A stretch of 64,000 bases of DNA from positions 27,798 through 91,797 of the forward strand of contig NZ_LGJH01000146.1 in NCBI RefSeq assembly GCF_001298105.1, in the 5' to 3' direction. Source of the stretch: Novosphingobium sp. ST904. GTDB taxonomy: Bacteria > Pseudomonadota > Alphaproteobacteria > Sphingomonadales > Sphingomonadaceae. Position 1 is the first letter of the stretch. Every line of letters begins with the position of its first letter. The notes under the pieces were generated by a model that saw only the letters and a program-made list of their open reading frames with translations, searched no databases and had not been told where the DNA came from. The position numbers were made by a program, and so were the translations under genes. Shown here piece by piece: positions 8,751 through 16,503 of this stretch.

Positions 8751-10310
8751 ATGGGCGAGCCCTATTATATAACGACAGCGATCAGCTACCCCAACGGCAA
8801 GCCGCATATCGGCCATGCCTACGAGGCGATCGCCGCCGACGTCATTGCCCGTTTCAAGAAAGCCGAAGGCTTCGATGTCCGGTTCCAGACCGGCACGGAC
8901 GAGCACGGCCTGAAGATGGCGCAAAAGGCACGCGATCTGGACACGACACCTGCGGATCTGGCAACGGAAATGTCAGGTCATTTCCGTGAGATGTGCGATG
9001 TCTTGAATGTCGGTTATGATGTTTTCATCCGTACGACGGAGCCACGCCATCACGCCGCGACGCAGGAACTGTGGCGCCGGATGGAGGCCAATGGCGACCT
9101 CTATCTCGATCGGTACGAGGGTTGGTACTCCGTCCGCGACGAAGCCTATTACGACGAAGGCGAACTGGTCGCAGGCGAAGGTGGGGAAAAGCTGTCCCCG
9201 CAGGGAACGCCGGTAGAGTGGACGGTCGAGGAATCGTGGTTCTTCCGCCTGTCTAAATATCAGGACAAGCTGCTCGAACTCTACAATTCGACCGACTTCA
9301 TCCGTCCCGAGACGCGCAAGAACGAAATCCTGCGTTTCGTCGAGGGCGGCCTTCGCGACCTTTCGGTTTCCCGCACCAGTTTCGACTGGGGCATCAAGGT
9401 GCCCGGCAGCGAAAATCACGTGATGTACGTCTGGGTCGATGCGCTCACCAACTACATCACCGGCCTTGGCTTCCCCGAAGAAACGAGCGAATTCGCCAGG
9501 TTCTGGCCTGCCGACGTTCACCTCATCGGCAAGGACATCGTCCGTTTCCACACCGTCTACTGGCCGGCCTTCCTGATGAGCGCCGGGCTGGAACTTCCCA
9601 AGCAGGTGTTCGGCCACGGCTTCCTGCTCAACCGGGGGCAGAAGGAATCGAAGTCACTCGGCAATGTTACCGACCCGATCGGTCTGGCCGAGACATATGG
9701 CGTCGACACGCTCCGCTATTTCTTCCTGCGCGAAGTGGCATTCGGTCAGGACGGATCGTGGTCCGCCGAAGCCATCGTGACGCGGGCCAATGCCGAACTC
9801 GCAAACAGTTTCGGCAATCTTGCCCAGCGCAGTCTTTCCATGATTTTCAAGAACATGGATGGAGAACTTAAGGGCGATCTTCCAAAGGCCGAAGCTGATC
9901 TGGCCCTGCTTTCGGCCGTTGCCGAAGGCATTGCCGGCCTGCGCACGGCGTTCGACGAACTGTCGTTCAGCGAGGGCCTCGAGGCATGGATGCGCGCCGT
10001 CTTCGCCTGCAACCAGTATGTCGATGAACAGGCTCCGTGGACCCTGCGCAAGACCGATCCCGCGCGCATGGAAGCAGTGCTGATGATGCTGTTCCAGGTC
10101 GTTCGCGACCTCGCTATCGCGGTTCGTCCCGTGGTTCCCACTTCCATCGACAAGTTGCTGGACCAGATGGGCCAGCCTGCCGAAGCGCGCAGTTTCGCGG
10201 CTCTCGCCGACGATGGCTGGTTCGCGGCTCTCGCCGCCAGCGGTTTCAAGGTCGACAAGCCGGTCGGCGTTTTCCCGCGCCTTGAACTGCCGGACGAAGC
10301 CGCCGCGTGA
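8751..10310 (+). CDS. metG: Methionyl-tRNA synthetase
   Basis: 519 aa class I synthetase. The HIGH motif appears as PHIGH (about residue 20), the KMSKS loop as KESKSLGN, and the tRNA-binding helical C-terminal domain follows (NQYVDEQAPWTL). It lacks the extra C-terminal dimerisation/tRNA-binding domain and has no clear cysteine knuckle, matching the shorter MetG form usual in alphaproteobacteria. Start at 8751 is chosen because EPYYITTAISYPNG is the expected N-terminus. It charges tRNA-Met and initiator tRNA. Its stop overlaps the tatD start by one base. Confidence 0.97.
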   Translation: MGEPYYITTAISYPNGKPHIGHAYEAIAADVIARFKKAEGFDVRFQTGTDEHGLKMAQKARDLDTTPADLATEMSGHFREMCDVLNVGYDVFIRTTEPRHHAATQELWRRMEANGDLYLDRYEGWYSVRDEAYYDEGELVAGEGGEKLSPQGTPVEWTVEESWFFRLSKYQDKLLELYNSTDFIRPETRKNEILRFVEGGLRDLSVSRTSFDWGIKVPGSENHVMYVWVDALTNYITGLGFPEETSEFARFWPADVHLIGKDIVRFHTVYWPAFLMSAGLELPKQVFGHGFLLNRGQKESKSLGNVTDPIGLAETYGVDTLRYFFLREVAFGQDGSWSAEAIVTRANAELANSFGNLAQRSLSMIFKNMDGELKGDLPKAEADLALLSAVAEGIAGLRTAFDELSFSEGLEAWMRAVFACNQYVDEQAPWTLRKTDPARMEAVLMMLFQVVRDLAIAVRPVVPTSIDKLLDQMGQPAEARSFAALADDGWFAALAASGFKVDKPVGVFPRLELPDEAAA

Positions 10311-11086
10311 TGCTCATCGATTCGCATTGCCACCTCGAATACGAAGGTCTCGTTGAGGACCAGACAGGTGTTCTCGACCGGGCCCGCGCGGCGGGCATTC
10401 GCGGATTTCTGAACATCTCGACGCGCCGCAGCGAATGGGAGAGGGTGGTCGCCACTGCTGCTCGTGAACCCGATGTATGGGCCTCGGTCGGTATTCATCC
10501 GCATGAGGCGGATCAGCATGCCGACCTTGGCGAGGCCGCGCTTCTCGAAGCGACCCGGCATCCCAAGGTCATCGGCATCGGCGAAACCGGTCTCGACTAT
10601 TATTACGACAAGTCCGACCGTGAGGTGCAACAGGCCTTGTTCCGCACGCATATCACGGTGGCCCGCGAAACCGGGCTGCCGCTGATCATTCACACGCGGG
10701 ACGCCGAAGCGGACACGTTCCATATCCTTGAGGACGAGATGGGGAAGGGGGCGTTCCCGGCCCTGATCCACTGTTTCACCGCCAGCGCCGATTTCGGCCG
10801 CAAGGTGCTGGATCTGGGACTGACGATTTCGATTTCCGGCATTGTGACATTCAAGAATGCCAAGGACTTGCAGGAGGTTGTTGCCACCATTCCGGAGGAT
10901 CGCCTGCTGGTCGAAACGGATTCGCCGTTCCTTGCGCCGGTGCCACATAGGGGCAGGCGCTGCGAGCCGGCATTCACGGCCGATACGGCGCGTTTCGTAG
11001 CCGATCTGCGCGGCGTTTCCGTGGAGGAACTCGGCGAAGCGACGACGCGCAACTTCTTTTCGCTGTTCACGAAGGCCGCAGCGTGA
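10310..11086 (+). CDS. TatD-family metal-dependent hydrolase (YcfH-like DNase)
   Basis: 258 aa starting MLIDSHCHLE, with the HxH metal motif (SHCHL), the conserved ASVGIHPHEA, GETGLDYYY and LIIHTRDAE blocks, and the final VETDSPFLAPVPHRG. These define the TatD/YcfH/YabD group of TIM-barrel hydrolases with exonuclease activity. Immediately downstream of metG, as in many bacteria, and overlapping the next gene by 4 nt, so part of the same operon. Confidence 0.93.
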   Translation: MLIDSHCHLEYEGLVEDQTGVLDRARAAGIRGFLNISTRRSEWERVVATAAREPDVWASVGIHPHEADQHADLGEAALLEATRHPKVIGIGETGLDYYYDKSDREVQQALFRTHITVARETGLPLIIHTRDAEADTFHILEDEMGKGAFPALIHCFTASADFGRKVLDLGLTISISGIVTFKNAKDLQEVVATIPEDRLLVETDSPFLAPVPHRGRRCEPAFTADTARFVADLRGVSVEELGEATTRNFFSLFTKAAA

Positions 11087-11862
11087 AGGTTACCATTCTC
11101 GGCAGCGGCACTTCGACCGGTGTTCCTCGCCTTGGCGGCGAATTCGGCGCCGACTGGGGCCTGTGCGATCCCGACGAACCCAGGAATCGACGGACCCGCG
11201 TTTCCATCCTTCTGGAAAGCGATGCCGGCGCCAGGATCCTGGTGGACACCTCCACGGATCTGCGCGCGCAGCTTCTTCAGAACGAAATCCACCGCATCGA
11301 CGCCGTGTTCTGGACGCACGACCATGCGGACCATTGCCACGGCATCGATGATTTGCGCCCGCTTCGCTACGGCCGCGCAGGCCCGATCCCCGGCTTTGCG
11401 AACTCCGAGACCGTCAGGCGGCTGCGCCAGCGTTTCGGATATGTCTTCGCCGGGCAGTTCGGTTATCCGACACTGATTTCGCTGGATAATCTCGACACTC
11501 TGAGGCTCTGCGAAGGGTTTCGCGTGGATCATGCGCAAATGCCGCACGGTCCTGCGGAATCGACCGCGTTTCGGTTTGATTGTGACGGAAAATCAGTCTG
11601 TTACATGACGGACTTCAGTGAAATTACCCGCGACATGATCGACTTGTGCTACGGCGCCGATCTTCTCGTGGTCGACTGCCTGCGCCGCGAACCGCATCCG
11701 ACGCACGCACATCTTGGCATGGCACTGGAGCTCGCGGAAGTCTGCCGGGTCGGACAAGCGGTGTTGACCCATCTCGACAAGAGCATGGATTATGCGACAC
11801 TAAGCGCCGAAGTGCCCGAGAATGTTCGGGTTGCCTATGACGGAATGGTGATCGAGCCGTGA
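11083..11862 (+). CDS. MBL-fold metallo-hydrolase (PhnP-like)
   Basis: 259 aa from a GTG start that overlaps the tatD stop (GTGA). The metallo-beta-lactamase signature HxHxDH appears as THDHADHCHGID, with further ligands in DFSEI and the late MALELAEVC...THLD region; the N-terminus VTILGSGTSTGVPRLG is typical of the PhnP/RNase Z-like group. Members hydrolyse cyclic phosphodiesters (PhnP acts on ribosyl cyclic phosphate), but no phosphonate genes are nearby, so the substrate is unknown. Confidence 0.88.
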   Translation: MKVTILGSGTSTGVPRLGGEFGADWGLCDPDEPRNRRTRVSILLESDAGARILVDTSTDLRAQLLQNEIHRIDAVFWTHDHADHCHGIDDLRPLRYGRAGPIPGFANSETVRRLRQRFGYVFAGQFGYPTLISLDNLDTLRLCEGFRVDHAQMPHGPAESTAFRFDCDGKSVCYMTDFSEITRDMIDLCYGADLLVVDCLRREPHPTHAHLGMALELAEVCRVGQAVLTHLDKSMDYATLSAEVPENVRVAYDGMVIEP

Positions 11863-12044
11863 ACCAGACAGGAATGATCGTCGGCATCATCGCGGTGATC
11901 GGGGCGCTCATTCTCGTTACGAGCAATTCCCGTTTCCGATCCTTGCCTAAGAGCAGGATGCTCAAGATGGCGTTGATCTGGGCCGTGATCATCATCGGGC
12001 TTGTCCTGCTGATCCAGGTGACGGGCTTCAGGATAAAGCCGTGA
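11859..12044 (+). CDS. Small two-helix membrane protein, unknown
   Basis: 61 aa from a GTG start overlapping the previous stop by 4 nt, or 56 aa from ATG 11874. Two hydrophobic helices (GMIVGIIAVIGALILVTS and ALIWAVIIIGLVLLIQV) flank a short basic loop SNSRFRSLPKSRMLK. I do not recognise a named family. The overlapping start and the tidy two-helix layout argue that it is translated as part of the metG-tatD operon. Confidence 0.7.
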   Translation: MNQTGMIVGIIAVIGALILVTSNSRFRSLPKSRMLKMALIWAVIIIGLVLLIQVTGFRIKP

Positions 12045-12112
12045 CACCGCGCTCAGCGGTGCATGGTTTAACATAATCTCTATTATCAATCTTGCATATG
12101 CGCTCGGGGAAC

Positions 12113-12901
12113 ATGACAGAAACTCGCCATCAGCAGCTTGACCGGCTCCTCTCGATCATGGCGCGGCTTCGCGATCCCGTTTCCGGTTGCGAATGGGATG
12201 TCGCGCAGAGTTTTGAAACCATCGCGCCCTATACCATCGAGGAAGCCTACGAGGTTGCCGATGCCATTGCCCGGCAGGACCTGACCGATCTGCGTGATGA
12301 ACTGGGCGATCTGCTGCTTCAGGTCGTTTTCCATGCCCGCATGGCCGAGGAAGACGGGCATTTTGCTTTCGGCGATGTGGCCGCCGCGATCTCCGACAAG
12401 CTCGAAGCCCGTCACCCGCATATCTTTGCCGACGATGCCACGGGAGATGCCCAGACGGAGCGTTGGGAAAAGCTGAAGGCGAAAGAGCGCAAGGACAAGG
12501 GTGAAACCAGCGCTGTCGATGGCGTGGCGATATCGCTTCCCGCGCTCATGCGTGCCGAAAAGTTGCAGAAGCGAGCTGCGCGGGTCGGCTTCGACTGGCC
12601 CGACCCAAGCGGCGCGGCCGACAAGGTGCATGAGGAAATGGCGGAACTGGCGGAAGCCTCACCGGCCGAGAAACTTGAAGAAGCCGGCGACCTGTTGTTC
12701 GCCGCTGTCAATCTGGTGCGGCTCAACGGCATCGCTCCGGAAGATGCCTTGCGCGCAGCCAACGCCAAGTTCGAGCGTCGGTTCCGGGCGATGGAAGCGT
12801 TCGCCCATCGGGACGGCTTCCTGTTCGACAAGCTCTCGCTCGACGAACAGGAAGCCTATTGGCAGGCGGTAAAGGCTTCAGAGCGCGCTGAAACGGCCTA
12901 G
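12113..12901 (+). CDS. mazG: Nucleoside triphosphate pyrophosphohydrolase MazG
   Basis: 262 aa with two MazG repeats. The first holds the metal-binding pattern TIEEAYEVADAI...DELGDLLLQVVFHARM; the second has KVHEEMAELAEA...EEAGDLLFAAVNLVRL. It hydrolyses non-canonical and ordinary NTPs to NMP and pyrophosphate. The start at 12113 has a GGGGA element just upstream. Its last 24 nt overlap the convergent hflX gene on the other strand. Confidence 0.95.
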   Translation: MTETRHQQLDRLLSIMARLRDPVSGCEWDVAQSFETIAPYTIEEAYEVADAIARQDLTDLRDELGDLLLQVVFHARMAEEDGHFAFGDVAAAISDKLEARHPHIFADDATGDAQTERWEKLKAKERKDKGETSAVDGVAISLPALMRAEKLQKRAARVGFDWPDPSGAADKVHEEMAELAEASPAEKLEEAGDLLFAAVNLVRLNGIAPEDALRAANAKFERRFRAMEAFAHRDGFLFDKLSLDEQEAYWQAVKASERAETA

Positions 12902-14218
12902 TTCCCGTTCGGCAAGGCGGACCTGGAGGCGGAGCATCGGACCTTCAGGCCCCTCACCCGCGTCTTCTTCGGCCACTACTTCGCCCCGTGCATGTAGGAA
13001 TGCGAGCCGCTGGCCATCGGCCGCCGGCAGCACGAAGCTGTAAAGCTTGGCGTCAGCCGTCAGCGTCCTGCCGACAGTTTCGAGCAGGAAATCGCAGCCC
13101 ATGCCGGTAAGCGCGGACAGCGGAACGATGGTCTCGTCCGAACGCTGGGCCATCGCTTCGCGCAGTTCCTGGGCATGCGTGGCCTCAAGCAGGTCCCACT
13201 TGTTCCAGACTTCGATGATCGGGATCGCGGGCGCGGCCTCCTCACCCTCTTCGACCTGCCCTTCCCCGGTCGCCACGCCGAGATCGGCCAGAACTTCCAG
13301 CACCTGGCGCTTCTGCGATTCTGTATCCGGGTTGGCGATGTCGCGAACGTGGAGAATGATGTCGGCCGCGTTCACTTCTTCCAGCGTTGCGCGGAAGGCC
13401 GCGACGAGCTGGGTGGGAAGGTCGGAAATGAAGCCCACCGTGTCCGACAGGATCGCCTTCTCGACAGCCGGTAGACGGATCGCCCGCATTGTCGGGTCTA
13501 GCGTGGCGAACAGCAAGTCCTGCGCCATCACGCCCGCGCCCGTCAGGTAATTGAACAGCGTGGATTTGCCCGCATTGGTATAGCCCACCAGCGCAACGAC
13601 CGGCCATGGTGCTTTTTCGCGGCGATCGCGGTGAAGGCCGCGGGTGCGGCGCACCTGCTCCAGCTCGCGCCGGATGCGGGCCATGCGATCGCGGATCATG
13701 CGGCGGTCGGCCTCGATCTGCGTTTCGCCCGGACCGCCCAGGAAGCCGAAGCCACCGCGCTGGCGTTCGAGGTGGGTCCAGCTGCGTACGAGACGGCCTG
13801 CCTGATAGTCCAGGTGAGCCAGTTCGACCTGGAGACGGCCTTCCGCCGTCGCCGCACGCTCGCCGAAGATTTCGAGGATCAGGCCGGTACGGTCGATGAC
13901 CTTGCGCTTGAACTTCTCTTCGAGATTGCGCTGCTGGATCGCCGAAAGAGAGCCATCGACGATGATGAGCTCCGCTTCGTGCAGTTCACAGGCAACTGCG
14001 ATGTTCTGGATCTGCCCCTCGCCGAACAGCGTTCCGGCGCGCGGTTCCCGGATGGGTATGGCCATGGCATCCGCCACGATCAACCCGATCGCCAGGGCGA
14101 GGCCCTTGGCCTCTTCGAGACGCGCTTCGGGATCTAGATCCCCTCTGCCGCGCATCTGCGGATAAACGACGAGGGCACGCGCACCGCGCGTGACCTCGCC
14201 CTTGAGTTCTTCGTTCAA
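12878..14218 (-). CDS. hflX: GTPase HflX
   Basis: 446 aa with the HflX-specific N-terminal domain (TLFGEGQIQNIA; GPGETQIEADRR glycine-rich helix) and a GTPase domain: G1 GYTNAGKST, G3 DTVGF, G4 NKWD. It binds the 50S ribosome and splits stalled ribosomes. The start appears to be TTG at 14218, with GGAAG about 9 nt upstream. Directly follows hfq on the same strand with a 22-nt gap, the conserved hfq-hflX pairing. Confidence 0.95.
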   Translation of the reverse strand: MNEELKGEVTRGARALVVYPQMRGRGDLDPEARLEEAKGLALAIGLIVADAMAIPIREPRAGTLFGEGQIQNIAVACELHEAELIIVDGSLSAIQQRNLEEKFKRKVIDRTGLILEIFGERAATAEGRLQVELAHLDYQAGRLVRSWTHLERQRGGFGFLGGPGETQIEADRRMIRDRMARIRRELEQVRRTRGLHRDRREKAPWPVVALVGYTNAGKSTLFNYLTGAGVMAQDLLFATLDPTMRAIRLPAVEKAILSDTVGFISDLPTQLVAAFRATLEEVNAADIILHVRDIANPDTESQKRQVLEVLADLGVATGEGQVEEGEEAAPAIPIIEVWNKWDLLEATHAQELREAMAQRSDETIVPLSALTGMGCDFLLETVGRTLTADAKLYSFVLPAADGQRLAFLHARGEVVAEEDAGEGPEGPMLRLQVRLAERELGRFSAL

Positions 14219-14240
14219 ATCAGTTCAGCTTCCGCAAGTT

Positions 14241-14789
14241 TCAGTCGTCGGATTCTTCATGCGCCTGAAGATCGACCGGAGTCACGGGCTGAATCGTCGA
14301 AACCGCATGCTTGTAGGCAAGCTGGACGTAGCCTTCGCGCTCCAGCAGCATGCAGAACAGATCATAGGCAGCCACGCGGCCCTGCAGCATGACGCCGTTG
14401 ATCAGGAACATGGTGACCTGCACGCCCGCGTTGCGGATGCTGGAAAGGAACACGTCCTGAAGGACGCGGGTCTTCTTTCCATTGTCGGCGCCGCTCGCGA
14501 ACTGGCGCGCATCGACCGGGGTCGAGGGCATGATCGTCGAGATGGCGTGCTTGTAGACGAGCTGCGACTGGCCGTCGCGGCGAAGAAGGATGGAGAAGTT
14601 GTCGAACCAGGTGACGATGCCCTGAAGCTTCACGCCCTTCACGAGGAACATGGTCACGGGCGTCTTGTTCTTGCGCAGGAGGTTCAGGAACTGGTCCTGG
14701 AGGTTCTGCCCCTTCCCTGCCGAAGTGCCGGCGGTGACGGGAGGAGCCACCGAACCGGAAGGCGACGGTGCCGCTTCGGGTTCTTCCAC
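14241..14789 (-). CDS. hfq: RNA chaperone Hfq with two tandem Sm domains
   Basis: 182 aa from the GTG at 14789. Two Hfq domains lie in one chain at residues 29-88 and 109-168, exactly 80 residues apart. Repeat 1 keeps the hallmark residues: NLQDQFL, basic rim [17 protein letters not shown] and YKHA. Repeat 2 keeps LQDVFL, LQG and YKHA but changes the rim (RNAG) and replaces the KLQG lysine with methionine (INGVMLQG), so proximal-site RNA binding may be preserved and distal or rim binding altered. A ring would need only three subunits. The best Shine-Dalgarno (AAGGAG, 14847-14842) serves an ATG at 14833 that is out of frame, so the true N-terminus may be longer if one base is missing. Upstream of hflX, downstream of ntrX. 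Confidence 0.93.
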   Translation of the reverse strand: MEEPEAAPSPSGSVAPPVTAGTSAGKGQNLQDQFLNLLRKNKTPVTMFLVKGVKLQGIVTWFDNFSILLRRDGQSQLVYKHAISTIMPSTPVDARQFASGADNGKKTRVLQDVFLSSIRNAGVQVTMFLINGVMLQGRVAAYDLFCMLLEREGYVQLAYKHAVSTIQPVTPVDLQAHEESDD

Positions 14790-15048
14790 TGCGGGAGTGG
14801 TTCGCGGGCGCGCGGTCAGCGTACGCCGGCCATATCATTTTCTCCTTCTTTTTGGCGGCCGCTGTGCGGTCCGCGATCTGGTCACCGGAAAATCCCGATG
14901 CCGTTCTCGAATCGAAATCTATCGACTTGCTGCAATGCAGTAAACGCGAAAAATGTAGCATTCTTGTGACAGGTGCCCGGATACACTTGATGGAGGATGC
15001 GTCCGGGCCATGCCGTGGCCTTGAAAAATCGCGGTAACTTGCGGTTCT
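14790..15048 (-). promoter_or_regulatory. hfq leader and spacer after ntrX
   Basis: This 259-bp spacer should hold the hfq promoter. On the minus strand it has an AAGGAG at 14847-14842 followed by ATG codons at 14838 and 14833. The ATG at 14833 has ideal 8-nt spacing but reads only MAGVR before a TGA; the frame of hfq itself has a stop at 14837-14835, leaving GTG 14789 as the first standard start. I see no convincing promoter boxes. Confidence 0.4.
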
Positions 15049-16445
15049 TCAGGCCTGTTCCTCGCTTTCGTGTTCCCCTTCGCGGCGCTCGGCCATGCCC
15101 AGAAGCTTCAGTTTCCGGTGGAGCGCCGAACGTTCCATGCCGATGAAGGAGGCCGTCTTCGAGATATTGCCCGAAAATCGGCGGATCTGGACACGCAGGT
15201 ACTCGCGCTCGAAGCTTTCCCGTGCTTCGCGCAACGGGGCGCTCATCATCACCGTGACGCCGGCGTCGCCGCCGCCGCGGCTGTTGAAGATTTCCGGCGG
15301 CAGCATGTCGGCATCGATCCGCGCCAGCTTCTCGCGCGGGGCCATGATGACCGTCCGCTCGACCACATTGCGCAGTTGCCGCACGTTGCCGGGCCATTCA
15401 TATGCTTGGAGCGCGGTCATCGCCTCTCCGGTGACTTGCGGCGGGGGAACCCCCTGCTCATTGGCGTAGCGCGCGAAGAAATGGTCGATCAGGGCGGGAA
15501 TGTCGTCCCGCCGCTCCCGCAGGGCAGGAATCGTTACCGGAACCACGTTGAGGCGATAGAACAGGTCTTCGCGGAAGCGCCGCTCGGCAATTTCCTTTTC
15601 CAGGTCGCGCGAGGTCGAGGATACGACCCGAACATCGACGCGAATCTGGCGGGTGCCGCCAACCCGGACGAACGCCTGATCGGTCAGGACCCTCAGGATG
15701 CGGGCCTGCGTGGACAGCGGCATGTCGGCCACTTCGTCGAAATAGAGCGTGCCGCCATCCGCCGTTTCCAGAAGCCCCGGACGGATCAGGGCGCCGTCCG
15801 CTTCCTCCCCGAACAGTTCCTGCTCGAAGCGTTCCGGCGTGATCCGCGCGGAATTGACGCTGACGAAAGCGTTTCCGGCCCGCGCGCTCCATGCATGGAG
15901 CTGGCGCGCGGCCACTTCCTTGCCCGAACCGGCCGTCCGGTGATGAGCAGGCGGCTTCCGGTGTTGGCCACCCGCTTGAGGGTGGCGCGGACCTGATTGA
16001 TCGAGCCGCTCGACCCGGTGAACTCCTCACCCATCGAGAAGTCGTGCCGAAGCTGCGCGTTCTCGCGGCGCAGGCGCTCTGTCTCGGTGGCACGGCCGAC
16101 GAGATGGAGCAGCTTCTCCGCCTCGAACGGCTTTTCGATGAAGTCCACCGCGCCCCGGCTGATCGCGGCCACGGCTGTATCGATGTTCCCATGACCTGAG
16201 AAGATGATGACCGGCAGTTCCGGTTCGCGCGCCTTGATCGCATCCAGCACTTCCAGACCGTCCATGGGGCTGCCGTGCAGCCAGACGTCGAGGAGGACCA
16301 GCGAGGGACGGCGGGCGTCGATGGCGTCAAGCGCGGAGCCGCTGTCGCCCGCAGTGCGGCATTCGTAGCCTTCATCGCTGAGAACGCCGGCCACCAGTTC
16401 GCGGATGTCGCGTTCGTCGTCCACGATCAGGATTTCTAGAGCCAT
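15049..16445 (-). CDS. ntrX: Nitrogen assimilation response regulator NtrX (frame changes near 15929-15938)
   Basis: With one base restored the gene encodes 465 aa: receiver domain (MALEILIVDDERD, phosphoacceptor Asp in LVLLDVWLHG), AAA+ sigma54-type domain, and a Fis-type HTH (SGNISKTASFIGMERSALHRKL). The frame breaks inside the P-loop: upstream reads LLITGRP, downstream AGSGKEVAARQLH, and inserting one base in the CGGCC run rejoins them. The upstream frame alone runs on to 15786, the downstream frame opens at 15915. The GAFTGA loop contacting sigma54 is replaced by DGALIRPG, as in other alphaproteobacterial NtrX, so it probably does not activate through sigma54. Partner of NtrY, 58 nt upstream. 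Confidence 0.85.
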
Positions 16446-16503
16446 GGCAATGTCTTCTTGGTCAGGAGGATGGGAGTGGCAGGCAGGGTGCGGCAAGCCG
16501 GGA

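Noticed and set aside
14362..14961. Minus-strand frame beginning MIWPAYAD at 14838 with a good Shine-Dalgarno
   Set aside because: It runs out of frame through the conserved hfq domains as Arg/Pro/His-rich sequence; the ribosome-binding site more likely belongs to hfq.
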